A stretch of DNA of 34,278 nucleotides from positions 1 to 34,278 of the forward strand of contig JALSLH010000078.1 in the NCBI GenBank assembly GCA_026988435.1, read 5' to 3'. This document shows, piece by piece, positions 15,650 to 26,631 of this stretch. Both the position numbers and the translations under genes were made by a program. The stretch is from Methylophaga sp. (GTDB lineage Bacteria > Pseudomonadota > Gammaproteobacteria > Nitrosococcales > Methylophagaceae). How positions within the stretch are numbered: the stretch's first letter is position 1; every line of letters starts with the position of its first letter. Under the pieces are notes generated by a model. That model worked only from the letters and a program-made list of their open reading frames with translations. It had not been told where the DNA came from and searched no databases.

Positions 15650-16095
15650 TTTGGCATATCTTGATCAACACACATAATATCAGCACTCACTGCCACTTCA
15701 CCGTCGACTGTGGCAACACAACTAAACCGCCAGAAATTACGTTTATTTTTTACTAATGTTACTTCTAACTGTAATTGGTCACCAGGTTCAACTGGACGCT
15801 TAAATTTTGCATTATCAATTGATGCTAAATAATATAAAGCATCATCTGAGCGTAGGCCCTCAAACGATTTAAACGCTAATATTCCCGTCGCTTGTGCCAA
15901 TGCTTCAAGAATTAATACCCCCGGCATGATGACTCGATTAGGAAAGTGCCCCGTGAAATGTGGTTCATTGTAAGTAACATTTTTAATACCTACAAGATGC
16001 TTACCTGGTGTAAATTCAATTACCTTATCAATTAGCAACATAGGATATCTATGTGGAAGAAGTCGCTGAATTTCATGTATATCAATTATATTCAA
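15646..16095 (-). CDS. fabZ: 3-hydroxyacyl-[ACP] dehydratase FabZ
   Basis: A hot-dog-fold dehydratase of fatty-acid elongation. It opens with [20 protein letters not shown] and has active-site His50 (EPHFTGHFP) and Glu64 (LILEALAQ) counted from the chosen start. I place the start at the TTG at 16095, which has AGAGGA about ten bases upstream and gives 149 aa, the family norm. A longer in-frame TTG at 16137 would add fourteen unmatched residues. It lies between lpxD and lpxA as in most gammaproteobacteria, competing with LpxA for 3-hydroxyacyl-ACP. Confidence 0.94.
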   Translation of the reverse strand: MNIIDIHEIQRLLPHRYPMLLIDKVIEFTPGKHLVGIKNVTYNEPHFTGHFPNRVIMPGVLILEALAQATGILAFKSFEGLRSDDALYYLASIDNAKFKRPVEPGDQLQLEVTLVKNKRNFWRFSCVATVDGEVAVSADIMCVDQDMPK

Positions 16096-16154
16096 TTTTT
16101 TGTATCCTCTATTTTTTACTGAAACTATCTCTTCCAATAAATCACCGTATGACT

Positions 16155-17174
16155 TTAGCTATTTTTTAGTTGTTCTTCTAATTGTTTAACACGATCAGCT
16201 AACGTATCCATTTGACGATAACGTATCACATTTCGATGCCACTGTTTAGTGGTTTCAGCTGGGATACCAGAGGAATATGAACCGGCCTTGGTAATCGATT
16301 TTGTAACCATAGTATTACCTGTAATCATTACACCATCAGCAATTGCAATATGACCAGTAATCCCAACCCCACCGCCAATAATACAATTGTGTCCTATCTT
16401 TGTACTTCCTGCGATACCTACGCAACCAGCTATAACCGTATTGTCGCCAATTACTACATTATGAGCAACTTGAATTTGATTATCTAACTTAACACCGTTA
16501 CCAATTTTGGTATTTTCTATTGCACCGCGATCAATTGTTGTATTTGCACCAATCTCAACATTATCACCAATTATGACACTACCGACTTGAGGTACTTTAA
16601 TCCATTTTCCATTATCATTTGCAATACCAAAACCATCTGCTCCAATCACTACGCCTGGATGGAAAAGGCAGTTGTTACCAATTTGGACATCTTCGCATAT
16701 CGTAATATTGGCTGAGAGTCGTGTATTTCTACCAATTGTGACATTTTTCTTCACGACACAAGCCGGCCCAATAACAGCGCCAGCCTCTATTTTCACACCT
16801 GATTCTATTACAGTCTGAGCACCAATGTAAGCTAACGAGTGAAGCTGACTGTTTTCATCAACAACAGCTGAAGAGTGAACTCCACCACTAATTTCTTCTT
16901 GGGGATTAAGTAGTGTGGCAGCTTTCGCATAAGCGACATAGCTATCCTTCACAATAATAGCATTCGATAAAACTTCAGACGCCAATTGTTGCTCAATAAT
17001 AACGGCACCCGCTTGGGTAATCGCTAAATATTTTTTATATTTGCTACTGGATAAAAAACTAATCTGATTACTTGTTGCACTTTGTAAGTCAGCAAAGCTA
17101 TCAACCTTGAAACTGGCATCACCTACAAGCTCACCCTGAACATGTTTGGCTATCTGAGCTAGTGTCCATGCCAC
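16155..17174 (-). CDS. lpxD: UDP-3-O-acylglucosamine N-acyltransferase
   Basis: A 339-aa trimeric acyltransferase for the third step of lipid A synthesis. An N-terminal uridine-binding domain (about 1-100, with [13 protein letters not shown]) precedes the hexapeptide beta-helix and a C-terminal helical tail. His238 in QVAHNVVIG equals the catalytic histidine of the E. coli enzyme. The start codon is GTG at 17174, immediately before an out-of-frame ATG. It follows skp by 11 bases in the same operon. Confidence 0.96.
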   Translation of the reverse strand: MAWTLAQIAKHVQGELVGDASFKVDSFADLQSATSNQISFLSSSKYKKYLAITQAGAVIIEQQLASEVLSNAIIVKDSYVAYAKAATLLNPQEEISGGVHSSAVVDENSQLHSLAYIGAQTVIESGVKIEAGAVIGPACVVKKNVTIGRNTRLSANITICEDVQIGNNCLFHPGVVIGADGFGIANDNGKWIKVPQVGSVIIGDNVEIGANTTIDRGAIENTKIGNGVKLDNQIQVAHNVVIGDNTVIAGCVGIAGSTKIGHNCIIGGGVGITGHIAIADGVMITGNTMVTKSITKAGSYSSGIPAETTKQWHRNVIRYRQMDTLADRVKQLEEQLKNS

Positions 17175-17185
17175 GATCTAAGCGA

Positions 17186-17701
17186 CTATTTTGACTTCAA
17201 AATCTCTAGCACTTTGTCGGTGATATTTATGCTCTTGCTTGCATGAATTACACCTTGATAAAGAACCAAATCATACGATTCTTTTTTTGCTACTTCTATA
17301 ATTGTTTTAGCAATATCTTTTTCTAATTTGCGTAACTCTTCATTTCTACGAATAGATAAATCTTCACTGTACTCATCACCCAAACGTTTCAATTCGCGTT
17401 GTTCACTTAAAATACTGCGTTCTTTAGCCTTACGTTCATCTGCACTTAAGATAGCAGCATCTTTAGCTAATTTAGCTTGTCGTGCTCGAAGATCTTTAAC
17501 TTTTCTTTCTAAAGATTTGCTACGTGCTGAAAATTCTTTTTCAAGTCGAGCTAACGCTCTTTCTTTTTGTGGTGATTTGTCTAACACCATTGCCGCATTA
17601 ACCACGCCAATTTTTAACTCTGCAGCATTAACCATCAATGATGGTAACAATAGTGTTATCGCTAAAAGTGCACCAATAATTTTAATTTTTCTCACGTTCA
17701 T
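17186..17701 (-). CDS. skp: Periplasmic chaperone Skp/OmpH
   Basis: A 171-aa precursor with a Sec signal peptide (MNVRKIKIIG, hydrophobic core, cleavage probably after VNA) followed by a small beta core (LKIGVVNAAMVLDKS) and long highly charged helices that form the jellyfish-like tentacles. Skp holds unfolded outer-membrane proteins in the periplasm on their way to BamA, encoded just upstream in the same operon. The ATG at 17701 is chosen since GGAG lies a few bases ahead; the TTG three codons earlier would overlap that site. Confidence 0.93.
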   Translation of the reverse strand: MNVRKIKIIGALLAITLLLPSLMVNAAELKIGVVNAAMVLDKSPQKERALARLEKEFSARSKSLERKVKDLRARQAKLAKDAAILSADERKAKERSILSEQRELKRLGDEYSEDLSIRRNEELRKLEKDIAKTIIEVAKKESYDLVLYQGVIHASKSINITDKVLEILKSK

Positions 17702-17721
17702 ATTCTCCAAAACTGTTTTAT

Positions 17722-20028
17722 CTAAAATGTTGACCCTAGTGAGAACTGAAAGTTCTCGACTTCGTCCCCACTCTCATCATTAAGTGGTTTTGCAATACTT
17801 ACTGTCATTGCCCCAAAAGGTGATATCCAAACTGCAGACAGACCTGCCGAATAGCGTAATTCTCCCGCATCGAAGTTAAAGCCTTGCTCTTCAGAAAAAA
17901 CGTTACCCATATCCACAAAAGTACTTAAACGAAAAGATCTTAACTGTTTTTTCATAAAGGGTACAGGGAAAATTAGCTCTGCACCTCCAGTAACCAAAAG
18001 GTTACCACCAAGCGCTTGCCCATCTTCTTGCGCACCCAAAGTATTTGATTGGAAGCCACGCAAGCTGCGAATTCCCCCAGCATAAAAGTTTTGGAAAAAT
18101 GGATATATGTCAGTACTGCCATAACTATTTCCATAACCAAGATTGCCACCTAAAGATAATGTAAGCGAATCGGTCACAGGATGAAACCATTTATGCCTAT
18201 ATCTTACCTTGTAATATTGCAATGAGCCAACAGGAATGGCCACTTCAGCCGATATGCTCTGAGAAGTACCACGCGTTGGTAAAATAGAGTTGTCTCGTGT
18301 ATCGCTAGACCAAGATAATGTCATCGTCCACGTGTCAAAACTATCCCCTTCATCTGCAACAAATTTCTTGTAAGAGCTGATCGTGCTATTTGAAGGGAGA
18401 TTAAGTTGTGTATTTTCATAACCAAATGCTAATCTAATCCGGTTAATCTCACTGATTGGAATACCAAAACTAATATCGCCACCCCAGACATCAGTGCTGA
18501 AACTAGCCAGGTTAGCTTTATTTGCATCAGTCTCACGAAAGAACGCATTAAAACCCTGACTTATGCCATCCACCGTTACAAACGGGTTCGTATAACCAAA
18601 ACTATATACGGTATTGACACTGCTATTGTTAAAGCCAAAATTGATGTGCTTTCCACTACCCAAAAAGTTCTTTTGGACAATATTCGCATTGAATATAAGG
18701 CCGTCTGATTGTGAAAACCCCAATCCTGCTGACAAACTACCTGATGGTGTTTCTGACACATTAAAATCAAGATCAACTTGATCTACACTACCTGGTACAG
18801 GAATAGTTTCAACATTCACATCCTCAAAGTAACCCAATCGACTAATTCGAGCCCGTGATTGATCAACTTTAGACGTAGAAATCCATGCTGATTCTTGTTG
18901 ACGCATTTCACGGCGTAATACTTCATCGCGTGTTTTGCTATTACCTGCAATATTTATCCGTCTTACATAAGCCCTGCGGCCTGGATCAATAAAAAAAGTT
19001 AATGTTACTTCTCGACTTTCTCGATCAATATCCGGTACTGCATTAATATTAGCAAAGGCATACCCCTCATTCCCCAGTCTATCTGTTAAATATTCTGTAC
19101 TTTGAGTAATCGCTTTACGTGAAAACACGGCATCTTTTTTAATCGTAACCAATTCAAACAATTCATTCTCAGGGACAATTAAATCACCCGCAAGCCGGAC
19201 TTCTTTAACTTTATAACGCTTGCCTTCTTGTATATTGATTGTAATATACATTTGCTTTTTATCATCTGTAATTGAAACTTGCGTAGATTCAACTGAAAAA
19301 TCAACATAACCTCGATCCAGATAATACGATCGCAGTGTTTCTAAATCGGCCGATAATTTCTGCCGTGAATATTGATTATCCTTGGTGAATGAAGATAAAA
19401 GACCGCCAGTAGTTGATTCAAAATCTGCCATCAAATCATCTTCATCAAATGAAGTATTACCCACTATATTAATACTTGCAATAGTGGCCACTATACCTTC
19501 AGCCAAGTTAATCCGTATTGCAACACGGTTTCGCTCTAAAGGTGTGACATCTGAGTTAATAACAACACCATATTTTCCACGACTAAAATATTGGCGTTCC
19601 AACTCAAGCTCAACTCGTTCTAAGATGGCTTTTTGGAATACTTGGCCTTCCGCAAAGCCCATTCGGCTTAATGACTTTAACAACTCCTTGCTATCAAGAT
19701 CCTTATTTCCAACAAATTCAATACTAGAAATTGCAGGGCGTTCACTCACAGTAATCACGAGTACATCATCTTGCTCGTCAACAGCAACATCATTGAAATA
19801 TTTAGACTTGAAAAGAGCTCGAATAATACTTTTTGCATCTTTATCTGTCATTTCATCGCCCACTTTAACAGGCAAAAAGTTAAACACAGTACCCGCGGAG
19901 ATCCGTTGTAAACCTTCTACTCGAATATCTTTAATCGTGAAAGTGTCGGCTATTACTACTGTACTAGTCAGTAAGAAGAATGCGATTGATAAAAGTAATT
20001 TATTCATTATTTTGCTTAAATTATGCAT
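17722..20028 (-). CDS. bamA: Outer-membrane protein assembly factor BamA
   Basis: A 768-aa Omp85 protein. A signal peptide (MNKLLLSIAFFLLTSTVVIA from the internal ATG at 20007, or with seven extra residues from 20028) is followed by five POTRA domains to about residue 425, beginning FTIKDIRVEGLQRIS. The rest is a 16-stranded beta-barrel carrying the RGF motif in SLRGFQSNTLG and ending in a terminal Phe (FSLGSTF), the usual outer-membrane signature. It inserts beta-barrel proteins with BamB and receives clients from Skp, both encoded in this window. Confidence 0.97.
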   Translation of the reverse strand: MHNLSKIMNKLLLSIAFFLLTSTVVIADTFTIKDIRVEGLQRISAGTVFNFLPVKVGDEMTDKDAKSIIRALFKSKYFNDVAVDEQDDVLVITVSERPAISSIEFVGNKDLDSKELLKSLSRMGFAEGQVFQKAILERVELELERQYFSRGKYGVVINSDVTPLERNRVAIRINLAEGIVATIASINIVGNTSFDEDDLMADFESTTGGLLSSFTKDNQYSRQKLSADLETLRSYYLDRGYVDFSVESTQVSITDDKKQMYITINIQEGKRYKVKEVRLAGDLIVPENELFELVTIKKDAVFSRKAITQSTEYLTDRLGNEGYAFANINAVPDIDRESREVTLTFFIDPGRRAYVRRINIAGNSKTRDEVLRREMRQQESAWISTSKVDQSRARISRLGYFEDVNVETIPVPGSVDQVDLDFNVSETPSGSLSAGLGFSQSDGLIFNANIVQKNFLGSGKHINFGFNNSSVNTVYSFGYTNPFVTVDGISQGFNAFFRETDANKANLASFSTDVWGGDISFGIPISEINRIRLAFGYENTQLNLPSNSTISSYKKFVADEGDSFDTWTMTLSWSSDTRDNSILPTRGTSQSISAEVAIPVGSLQYYKVRYRHKWFHPVTDSLTLSLGGNLGYGNSYGSTDIYPFFQNFYAGGIRSLRGFQSNTLGAQEDGQALGGNLLVTGGAELIFPVPFMKKQLRSFRLSTFVDMGNVFSEEQGFNFDAGELRYSAGLSAVWISPFGAMTVSIAKPLNDESGDEVENFQFSLGSTF

Positions 20029-20071
20029 ATTTGAATTGTGTAGTGTACCTGTAAATTAGCGAAGGGTACAT

Positions 20072-21418
20072 CTATAATCCAAACAGTCTTGATAAGTCAT
20101 TGAAAAAAGCTAAAAGCATCAATGATAAAAGCAAAAATATGCCGACCTTCTGACCTTGTAACTGTGCATTTTCCGATAATGGCTTGCCTTTTACCCATTC
20201 AATTAAATTCATCACTAAATGGCCGCCATCTAAGATAGGGATGGGTAGCAAATTTAATATTCCTAAACTCACGCTAATCATCGCCAGAAAATAGATAAAA
20301 GAAGTTAATCCTTGTTTTGCAGATGCTCCTGCTATTTGAGCAATTGTAATTGGCCCGCCAATATTTTTGCTTGAAACAGTACCCATGAGCATACCCACCA
20401 GCCCCTTAACCGTAGAACTTGAAAAGTCCCATGTTTCTTTCACCGCGTACCCTAGTGCAGAAATAGGCCCATAACGAAGTTCTGCTTGTAAGTATTCAGG
20501 CACTTTAGTTTTACTCGCATCTAATCCAGCGCCTATTTTCCCTACATCATCTGCCGTTCTATTTGGTGTCATTAAAAGTGCTAGCGTTTCTTTGCCACGC
20601 ATTATTTCAATCGCCATTAATGCGTCAGAGTGTGCTTGAATAAGTGCTACCCATTCAGCCCAGTCATTAACAAGTCTACCTTCAAAAGAAAGTAATTCAT
20701 CCCCCTTTTGTAGCCCCGCTTTCTCTGCAGCTCCACCTCGGACTATAGATCCTATAATGGGTTTGTATTTTAGTTGAATAGGTATTAAGCCAAGTTCATT
20801 TAAAAGTGGCGTTACCCCACTGGGATCTTGAGCTATCTTAGCTATTTCAAGCTGTCGCTGAATTTCAACCCCGCCTAAATCGACTGTTATCTCAGCAGTA
20901 CCACCGGATTGAGATATCTTGAACAATGTTTGTCGTACACTTGACCATGTCGGGGTATCATGGCCATTAACCTGCTTTATTTCATCACCAGATCTAAATT
21001 GGGCATAGCTCGCTGGTGAATTTTTGGCAATGTCATCGATAATGGGCCGCATGCCAGGAATACCCATTATAAAAATTAGCCAATAAGCAAAAACAGCAAA
21101 AAGTAAATTTGCGAGAGGGCCTGCAGCAACAATCGCCGTACGAGATGCTAATGATTTTTTATTAAAGGCTTGGTCTAATTGCTCGGGAGGAACATCACCT
21201 TCTCGTTCATCTAACATCTTGACATAACCACCAAGAGGGATAGCGGCTAAAATATATTCAGTGCCATCACGCCCTAGTTTTTTCCATAATGGTCGGCCAA
21301 ATCCCACTGAAAACTTCAGCACCTTTACGCCGCATCGACGCGCGACCCAGAAGTGACCAAATTCATGAACAACAACTAATATCGACAACGCGACTATAAA
21401 AAAGAAGAGTGATTGCAT
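20072..21418 (-). CDS. rseP: Site-2 intramembrane metalloprotease RseP
   Basis: A 448-aa inner-membrane zinc protease. The HEFGH metal-binding motif is at residues 18-22 in the first transmembrane helix and the third zinc ligand lies in NLLPIPILDGGHL near the C-terminus; two PDZ domains lie between. It cleaves anti-sigma factors such as RseA in the envelope stress response, which monitors outer-membrane protein folding. The ATG at 21418 lies four bases beyond the dxr stop and gives a normal N-terminus; a TTG at 21457 would overlap dxr and add thirteen unlikely residues. Confidence 0.95.
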   Translation of the reverse strand: MQSLFFFIVALSILVVVHEFGHFWVARRCGVKVLKFSVGFGRPLWKKLGRDGTEYILAAIPLGGYVKMLDEREGDVPPEQLDQAFNKKSLASRTAIVAAGPLANLLFAVFAYWLIFIMGIPGMRPIIDDIAKNSPASYAQFRSGDEIKQVNGHDTPTWSSVRQTLFKISQSGGTAEITVDLGGVEIQRQLEIAKIAQDPSGVTPLLNELGLIPIQLKYKPIIGSIVRGGAAEKAGLQKGDELLSFEGRLVNDWAEWVALIQAHSDALMAIEIMRGKETLALLMTPNRTADDVGKIGAGLDASKTKVPEYLQAELRYGPISALGYAVKETWDFSSSTVKGLVGMLMGTVSSKNIGGPITIAQIAGASAKQGLTSFIYFLAMISVSLGILNLLPIPILDGGHLVMNLIEWVKGKPLSENAQLQGQKVGIFLLLSLMLLAFFNDLSRLFGL

Positions 21419-21422
21419 TGTT

Positions 21423-22598
21423 TTAAGAAATAAGCTCTCTAGCCACTTTCCGGGCAACTAAATCATCAGCTAACACTTGTTCTAGCGTGTCTCCTGTGTT
21501 TGCAGGCACTTTAGCTAATACTTGCTCTATTATCGTTGCTATCTGGGTAAATTTTATTTGTTTCTTTAAAAATGCTTCAACTGCAATTTCATTAGCCGCA
21601 TTCAAAATTGCGGTGCTTGTGCCGCCCGCTTCTAGTGCTTGATAAGCTAACGCTAAACATGGAAAGTGTTTGTGATCAGCCACCGAAAAATCTAAACGAC
21701 CAACGGTAGCCAAATCTAATGGTGCCACACCTGAATCAATCCTATTTGGCCATGCTAAAGCATTAGCAATGGGTGTTCGCATATCAGGGTTACCCATTTG
21801 TGCTAGCACCGAGCCGTCAACATAATCAACCATTGAATGAATGATGCTTTGGCGATGTAATAGCACGTCAATTTGCTCTGTTGCTAAGCCAAATAACCAA
21901 TGTGCTTCGATAACTTCCAAGCCTTTATTCATCATGGTCGCGGAATCGACAGAAATCTTTTGCCCCATCGACCAGTTTGGGTGAGCAACAGCCTGTTCTG
22001 GTGTAACACCTTCAAGATCAGCTAACTCATAATCTCTAAATGGGCCACCTGATGCCGTTAAGATTATTCGGCGAACACCCTTACCTTCAAAATGATGCTG
22101 TTGTTGATTCCATACCGGCAGACATTGCCAAATTGCATTGTGTTCACTATCAACAGGTAATAGCGTCGCACCATTTTCTTCGACTTCTTTCATAAACAAG
22201 CCACCGCTCATGACCAAGGCTTCTTTATTTGCAAGTAAGATATGCTTGCCTGCTCGTGCTGCAGCTAACGTTGGCAACAAGCCTGCCGCACCAACAATGG
22301 CAGCCATCACATAATCTGTTTTATTGCTTTCAGCCACGCCAACTAGAGCTTGTTCACCTGAAAGCACCTCAGTCTCACTACCCGATTCTTTTAATTTTTT
22401 AGCTAATTTCTCAGCTGATGCCTCATGCAACATCACAGCAATAGCAGGTTTAAACTGCTGACACTGATCAAACAAACTCTCCACTGAGCGATTTGCAGTC
22501 AGGGCATAAACATAATATTTTTCTGGGTGTTGTGCCAATACATTGAGTGTGCTTACACCAATTGAACCTGTTGAACCTAAGAGTGTGACCGCTTGCAT
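21423..22598 (-). CDS. dxr: 1-deoxy-D-xylulose-5-phosphate reductoisomerase
   Basis: A 391-aa enzyme of the non-mevalonate isoprenoid pathway, converting DXP to MEP with NADPH. GSTGSIG (8-14) is the nucleotide-binding loop, [10 protein letters not shown] and [11 protein letters not shown] carry the metal ligands Asp150 and Glu152, and the substrate loop is seen around HPNWSMG and ATMMNKGLE. Its ATG abuts the cdsA stop. The product feeds undecaprenyl pyrophosphate synthesis by UppS, encoded two genes upstream. Confidence 0.97.
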   Translation of the reverse strand: MQAVTLLGSTGSIGVSTLNVLAQHPEKYYVYALTANRSVESLFDQCQQFKPAIAVMLHEASAEKLAKKLKESGSETEVLSGEQALVGVAESNKTDYVMAAIVGAAGLLPTLAAARAGKHILLANKEALVMSGGLFMKEVEENGATLLPVDSEHNAIWQCLPVWNQQQHHFEGKGVRRIILTASGGPFRDYELADLEGVTPEQAVAHPNWSMGQKISVDSATMMNKGLEVIEAHWLFGLATEQIDVLLHRQSIIHSMVDYVDGSVLAQMGNPDMRTPIANALAWPNRIDSGVAPLDLATVGRLDFSVADHKHFPCLALAYQALEAGGTSTAILNAANEIAVEAFLKKQIKFTQIATIIEQVLAKVPANTGDTLEQVLADDLVARKVARELIS

Positions 22599-23414
22599 TT
22601 AGTTAACTCCCAACCAAGATATCCCAGCGGTAAACACAGGTACCGCGGCAAGTAAACTATCAATCCGATCCAATATACCACCATGCCCTGGCAGCAGATT
22701 GCCACTATCTTTTACATTGTGAGCACGTTTAAATAGGCTTTCAAATAAATCACCTACAATTGAAATTAACAGTGCAACAAGTGATAGTAATAACCAGCTC
22801 ATTAAGCTTAAAGAACCAGACAGGTTGATTGCATAGCCAATAAACGCCCAAATTAATCCTAACACTACCGCTCCAGCCACGCCTTCCCATGTTTTATTAG
22901 GGCTAATTGATTGTGCCAGTTTAGTTTTTCCCCAACGTTTACCCGCAAAATAGCCACCTGTATCTGCTAACCAGACCAAAACCATAACGTAAAGAAGCTG
23001 TTGAGCACCTAAAGGAGTTGAATGTAATAACACCGCTGAATGCCAAAATAGCGCTAATACTAATGATGACAAAATAATGGCTGAGACTGGCTGCATAATT
23101 ATTTTTTCAATTTTTGCAGGCAATGCAGTATGTGCGTAGCGAACAACCAACACTAAAATAACGCTCCACAAAATTATTGAAAGTTGGAGGAAAGAGATGA
23201 ACATCAAGGTTAAAATTGAAATAAGTGCCAATGAAGCAAATGCGAATAAGCGTTGTGGGCGTTTTTTATAGCCAATAATAGCAAACCATTCCCACGCAGC
23301 TAACACGACTACGCCAGCTAATAACCATTGCACAATAGAGCTTGGCAAATAAAGAAGGCTGAAAACAACTAGCGGAATTAATATTGCAGCCGTTAATAAT
23401 CGTTGTTTAAGCAT
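22599..23414 (-). CDS. cdsA: Phosphatidate cytidylyltransferase
   Basis: A 271-aa polytopic inner-membrane enzyme that makes CDP-diacylglycerol from phosphatidate and CTP. About eight hydrophobic segments are seen, with the family signature near the C-terminus (KDSGNLLPGHGGILDRIDS) and WLADTGGYFAGKRWGKTK before it. Size is typical. It sits between uppS and dxr, in the standard order of this cluster. Confidence 0.96.
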   Translation of the reverse strand: MLKQRLLTAAILIPLVVFSLLYLPSSIVQWLLAGVVVLAAWEWFAIIGYKKRPQRLFAFASLALISILTLMFISFLQLSIILWSVILVLVVRYAHTALPAKIEKIIMQPVSAIILSSLVLALFWHSAVLLHSTPLGAQQLLYVMVLVWLADTGGYFAGKRWGKTKLAQSISPNKTWEGVAGAVVLGLIWAFIGYAINLSGSLSLMSWLLLSLVALLISIVGDLFESLFKRAHNVKDSGNLLPGHGGILDRIDSLLAAVPVFTAGISWLGVN

Positions 23415-23442
23415 AAAGTCTCGTATTATCTTATTTTAAAGT

Positions 23443-24180
23443 TTAGCTATCTTGCTGAATTTGTTCTGATGTTTTGCCAAAACGTCGTTCACGATCATTA
23501 AATGATGAAATAGCATTATCTAACTGCTGTGAATCAAAATCTGGCCATAATGTTTCTGAAAAATAAAATTCAGTGTACGCCATTTGCCATAGCAAAAAGT
23601 TACTCACACGCTCTTCCCCCCCTGTTCTGATAAACAAATCAGGTTCAGGAATAGAAGCCGTAGTCAATTCGGCACCAATCATATCTTCGGTTATATCTTC
23701 TGCTTGTAACTCACCTGCTGTCACTTTCTCAGCTACTTTTTGAACGGCTTGTGTGATATCCCAACGTCCGCCGTAATTAGCTGCAATATTAATTATCAGT
23801 CCGGTATTATCCGCAGTTAATTGCTCAGCTTGTTTGATTTGTTTTTGTAGACTATCTGAGAATTTACTTAGATCACCGATAATCTGCAAACGAATATTAT
23901 TTTTATGTAATCGTTTGGCTTGTTGTTTTAGTGAAAGTGCAAACAACTCCATAAGCAAACTCACCTCTTTGCTAGGCCGGCGCCAATTTTCACTACTAAA
24001 TGCAAAAAGGCTTAAAACGCCGACCCCTAGCTCTGCGCAATGTTTAACAATATTCTCAACCGCTTTAACACCTGCTCTGTGACCCATAAATCGAGGTTGG
24101 TGGCGCTTTTTTGCCCATCGACCATTACCATCCATAATGATGGCGATATGTTGTGGAACATTAGCAGATTCCTTTGTCAT
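23443..24180 (-). CDS. uppS: Undecaprenyl diphosphate synthase
   Basis: A 245-aa cis-prenyltransferase that builds the C55 carrier lipid for peptidoglycan and surface polysaccharides. Asp17 in [12 protein letters not shown] is the catalytic aspartate region, [11 protein letters not shown] and [14 protein letters not shown] are the other signature blocks, and WPDFD ends the core. The gene follows frr by ten bases. Confidence 0.97.
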   Translation of the reverse strand: MTKESANVPQHIAIIMDGNGRWAKKRHQPRFMGHRAGVKAVENIVKHCAELGVGVLSLFAFSSENWRRPSKEVSLLMELFALSLKQQAKRLHKNNIRLQIIGDLSKFSDSLQKQIKQAEQLTADNTGLIINIAANYGGRWDITQAVQKVAEKVTAGELQAEDITEDMIGAELTTASIPEPDLFIRTGGEERVSNFLLWQMAYTEFYFSETLWPDFDSQQLDNAISSFNDRERRFGKTSEQIQQDS

Positions 24181-24190
24181 AGAGTGCTTT

Positions 24191-24748
24191 TTACACTTCC
24201 ATTAAATCTGATTCTTTTTCATTCAGTACGTCTTCGATCTGTTTAATACCGGCATCAGTTAACTTCTGAATGGCTTCTTCTGCACCACGCTCTTCATCTT
24301 CTGAAATGTCTTTTTCTTTCAATAATTCTTTCAACGTACTATTTGCATCACGGCGAATATTTCGCACGGCAACGCGTGCTCCTTCTGCTTCATTACGCGC
24401 TACTTTCACCAAATCACGACGACGTTCTTCAGTAAGCGGCGGAATAGGAATACGGATTGTCATACCTGCGCTGCTAGGATTTACCCCTAAATCAGATGTC
24501 ATAATTGCTTTTTCAACAACTGTCAACATCGGCTTTTCCCATGGCGTAACGGTGAGTGTTCGTGAATCTTCAACACCAACGTTTGCAACTTGGCTCAGCG
24601 CCACGTCAGAACCATAATAAGGAACGACAATCTGATCTAACAAACTGGTATGAGCACGTCCTGCACGGATTTTAGCCATAGCCATTTCAAGTGAAACAAC
24701 ACTTTTTTGCATGCGATCTGCCGCATCTTTTTTAATATCTTCAATCAT
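24191..24748 (-). CDS. frr: Ribosome recycling factor
   Basis: A 185-aa tRNA-shaped protein that splits post-termination ribosomes with EF-G. Diagnostic blocks are [15 protein letters not shown] near the N-terminus, the beta domain with [17 protein letters not shown], and [21 protein letters not shown]. The length is exactly that expected. It lies between pyrH and uppS with short gaps. Confidence 0.97.
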   Translation of the reverse strand: MIEDIKKDAADRMQKSVVSLEMAMAKIRAGRAHTSLLDQIVVPYYGSDVALSQVANVGVEDSRTLTVTPWEKPMLTVVEKAIMTSDLGVNPSSAGMTIRIPIPPLTEERRRDLVKVARNEAEGARVAVRNIRRDANSTLKELLKEKDISEDEERGAEEAIQKLTDAGIKQIEDVLNEKESDLMEV

Positions 24749-24769
24749 ATTCTTATCCTACGGTTACTC

Positions 24770-25495
24770 TTATTTAACAAGTGTTCCAATATCTTCGCCA
24801 TAAATTATTTTTGCCAGGTTACCTTCTTTATGAACATCGAATATCCGTAATGGCATTTTCTGTTCCTGACACATCACTACAGCCGTTGTATCCATTACAC
24901 CTAAACGTTTATTAATTGCTTCATCATAGCTTAAATCAGTATAACGTACCGCCTTCGGATTTTTTTTAGGATCAGCATCATAAACGCCATCGACCTGCGT
25001 CCCCTTCATCAATAACTCTGCGCCGATTTCAACCGCGCGTAAACTTGCAGCTGAATCCGTTGTGAAAAATGGGTTGCCGGTACCTGCAGCGAAAATAACT
25101 ACACGGCCTTTTTCAAGATGGCGAATAGCACGACGGCGTAAATAGTCTTCACAGACTTCATTGATTTGAATAGCGGACATCACACGACAAAATGCACCTT
25201 GTTGTTCTAATGCATCTTGTAAAGCTAGCGCATTCATTACTGTGGCTAGCATGCCCATATGATCCGCACTAACACGCTCCATTCCACCTGAAGCTAAACC
25301 TGCACCGCGGAAAATGTTGCCACCGCCAATAACGACACCGAGCTCAACACCTTGGGCGCTGAGCTCGGCAATTTCTTTAGCAAAACGAAATATTACTTCA
25401 GGATCAATACCAAAATCAGCCTTTCCCATTAACGCTTCACCACTTAATTTCAGTAGCACACGTTTATAAACTGGTTTTTTTGCTGTTTCAGTCAT
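24770..25495 (-). CDS. pyrH: Uridylate kinase
   Basis: A 241-aa bacterial UMP kinase of the amino-acid-kinase fold, phosphorylating UMP to [16 protein letters not shown] forms the phosphate-binding start, [11 protein letters not shown] the glycine-rich loop, and [13 protein letters not shown] and [12 protein letters not shown] the nucleotide site. GGAG eight bases upstream of the ATG supports the start. A 172-base gap with repeat-like hairpins separates it from tsf. Confidence 0.97.
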   Translation of the reverse strand: MTETAKKPVYKRVLLKLSGEALMGKADFGIDPEVIFRFAKEIAELSAQGVELGVVIGGGNIFRGAGLASGGMERVSADHMGMLATVMNALALQDALEQQGAFCRVMSAIQINEVCEDYLRRRAIRHLEKGRVVIFAAGTGNPFFTTDSAASLRAVEIGAELLMKGTQVDGVYDADPKKNPKAVRYTDLSYDEAINKRLGVMDTTAVVMCQEQKMPLRIFDVHKEGNLAKIIYGEDIGTLVK

Positions 25496-25532
25496 GCTGA
25501 TTCTCCGTTTTAATTGATTAGCCTAAAGTATC

Positions 25533-25623
25533 GTCATTCCGGTAGGCTTTTAGCCGGAATATGGGCATAAGCAAGACTCCCGCTAAGCTTGTACTCAGCT
25601 TGACTGGGTAAACATGCGGGAGT
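25533..25623. repeat. Degenerate REP-like palindromic element in tsf-pyrH gap
   Basis: The first half, starting GTCATTCCGG at 25533 and reaching CCGGAAT near 25560, matches the left half of the repeats at 33087 and 33879. It is followed by a second stem, ACTCCCGC (25576-25583) with GCGGGAGT (25616-25623), enclosing an AAGCT/AGCTT pair. Lying in the operon, the hairpins could modulate pyrH read-through or mRNA stability. Confidence 0.65.
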
Positions 25624-25667
25624 GAAAATCTACATATTGAAACATGTCGTCTTCCCCTAGCTTACTT

Positions 25668-26549
25668 TTACAGCTTAGCTTGCGCCATCACTTCTTCTGC
25701 AAAGTTATCTTCTGCTTTTTCGATGCCTTCACCTACTTCGAAGAATGCAAAGGCATTAACCGTTGCATCTGCTTTTTTAACTAATTGTTCAACTGTCACA
25801 TCAGGGTCTTTAACAAATGCTTGGCCCATTAAGCTGATTTCATTTACAAATTTCTTCATGCGTCCTTCAACCATTTTTTCAATGATTGCTTCTGGCTTGC
25901 CACTGTCTTTTGCTTGAGTCGCTACGATATCACGCTCTTTCTCTAACAGTTCAGCGGGTAGGTCCGCTGCAGAAACAGCTTGAGGACGACTCGCAGCAAC
26001 ATGCATAGCAATGTCTTTAGCTACAGTCTCATCACCACCTGTTAAGTTCACCATAGTACCAATACGATCACCATGTCGGTAAGAACCAATCACGCCATCA
26101 GCACTCGACATTAACTCAAAGCGACGGACTTTAATATTTTCACCGATTTTTGCAACTAACGCTTGGCGAACAACTTCAACACTGTCGCCTGCATCGTTAA
26201 ACGACAATGCCATCAATGCTTCAAGATCGACAGGTTGCGCTGATAATACAACAGGTGCTAACGCATTAACGAACCCCATAAAATCTTCAGATTTAGTAAC
26301 AAAATCTGTTTCTGAATTGACTTCAATCATAACTGCATTCTTACCATCAGCACTTGTTTCGATAACAATAATGCCTTCAGCAGCGATACGATCTGATTTT
26401 TTATCTGCTTTTGCTAAGCCAGACTTGCGCATTTCTTCTACAGCGGCTTCAATATCACCGTTAGATGCGACCAATGCTTTTTTACATTCCATCATGCCTG
26501 AGCCTGTACGCTCACGTAGTTCTTTTACTAATGCAGCAGTAATTGCCAT
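25668..26549 (-). CDS. tsf: Elongation factor Ts
   Basis: A 293-aa guanine-nucleotide exchange factor for EF-Tu. The N-terminal UBA-like domain has [16 protein letters not shown], followed by the core signature INSETDFV-like [11 protein letters not shown] and later MHVAAS and a C-terminal module with [11 protein letters not shown]. Length is standard. It follows rpsB after a gap with a strong hairpin at 26584-26610. Confidence 0.97.
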   Translation of the reverse strand: MAITAALVKELRERTGSGMMECKKALVASNGDIEAAVEEMRKSGLAKADKKSDRIAAEGIIVIETSADGKNAVMIEVNSETDFVTKSEDFMGFVNALAPVVLSAQPVDLEALMALSFNDAGDSVEVVRQALVAKIGENIKVRRFELMSSADGVIGSYRHGDRIGTMVNLTGGDETVAKDIAMHVAASRPQAVSAADLPAELLEKERDIVATQAKDSGKPEAIIEKMVEGRMKKFVNEISLMGQAFVKDPDVTVEQLVKKADATVNAFAFFEVGEGIEKAEDNFAEEVMAQAKL

Positions 26550-26583
26550 TTTTATTACCCTTTTTTCAAATTCTTAATACAAC

Positions 26584-26610
26584 ACAGGCCCGCTAATCTA
26601 GCGAGCCTGT
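26584..26610 (-). promoter_or_regulatory. Intercistronic hairpin between rpsB and tsf
   Basis: ACAGGCCCGCTA (26584-26595) and TAGCGAGCCTGT (26599-26610) form a 12-bp stem with a 3-base loop. The single mismatch becomes a G-U pair in the minus-strand RNA, so the structure is selected for that transcript. No T run follows, so it is an attenuator or processing stem rather than a full terminator. Confidence 0.65.
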
Positions 26611-26631
26611 CCATAGTACATTGTGTAGCGT

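Noticed and set aside
17328-17783. Plus-strand open frame of 151 codons
   Set aside because: Antisense to skp and the end of bamA; Ser/Arg-rich composition typical of a shadow frame.
19382-20059. Long plus-strand open frame (225 codons)
   Set aside because: It lies opposite bamA, is rich in Ser/Thr/Ile from antisense codons and has no recognisable domain; bamA is unmistakable.
25496-25667. tRNA or small-RNA gene between tsf and pyrH
   Set aside because: The stems are REP-like palindromes and do not form a cloverleaf.
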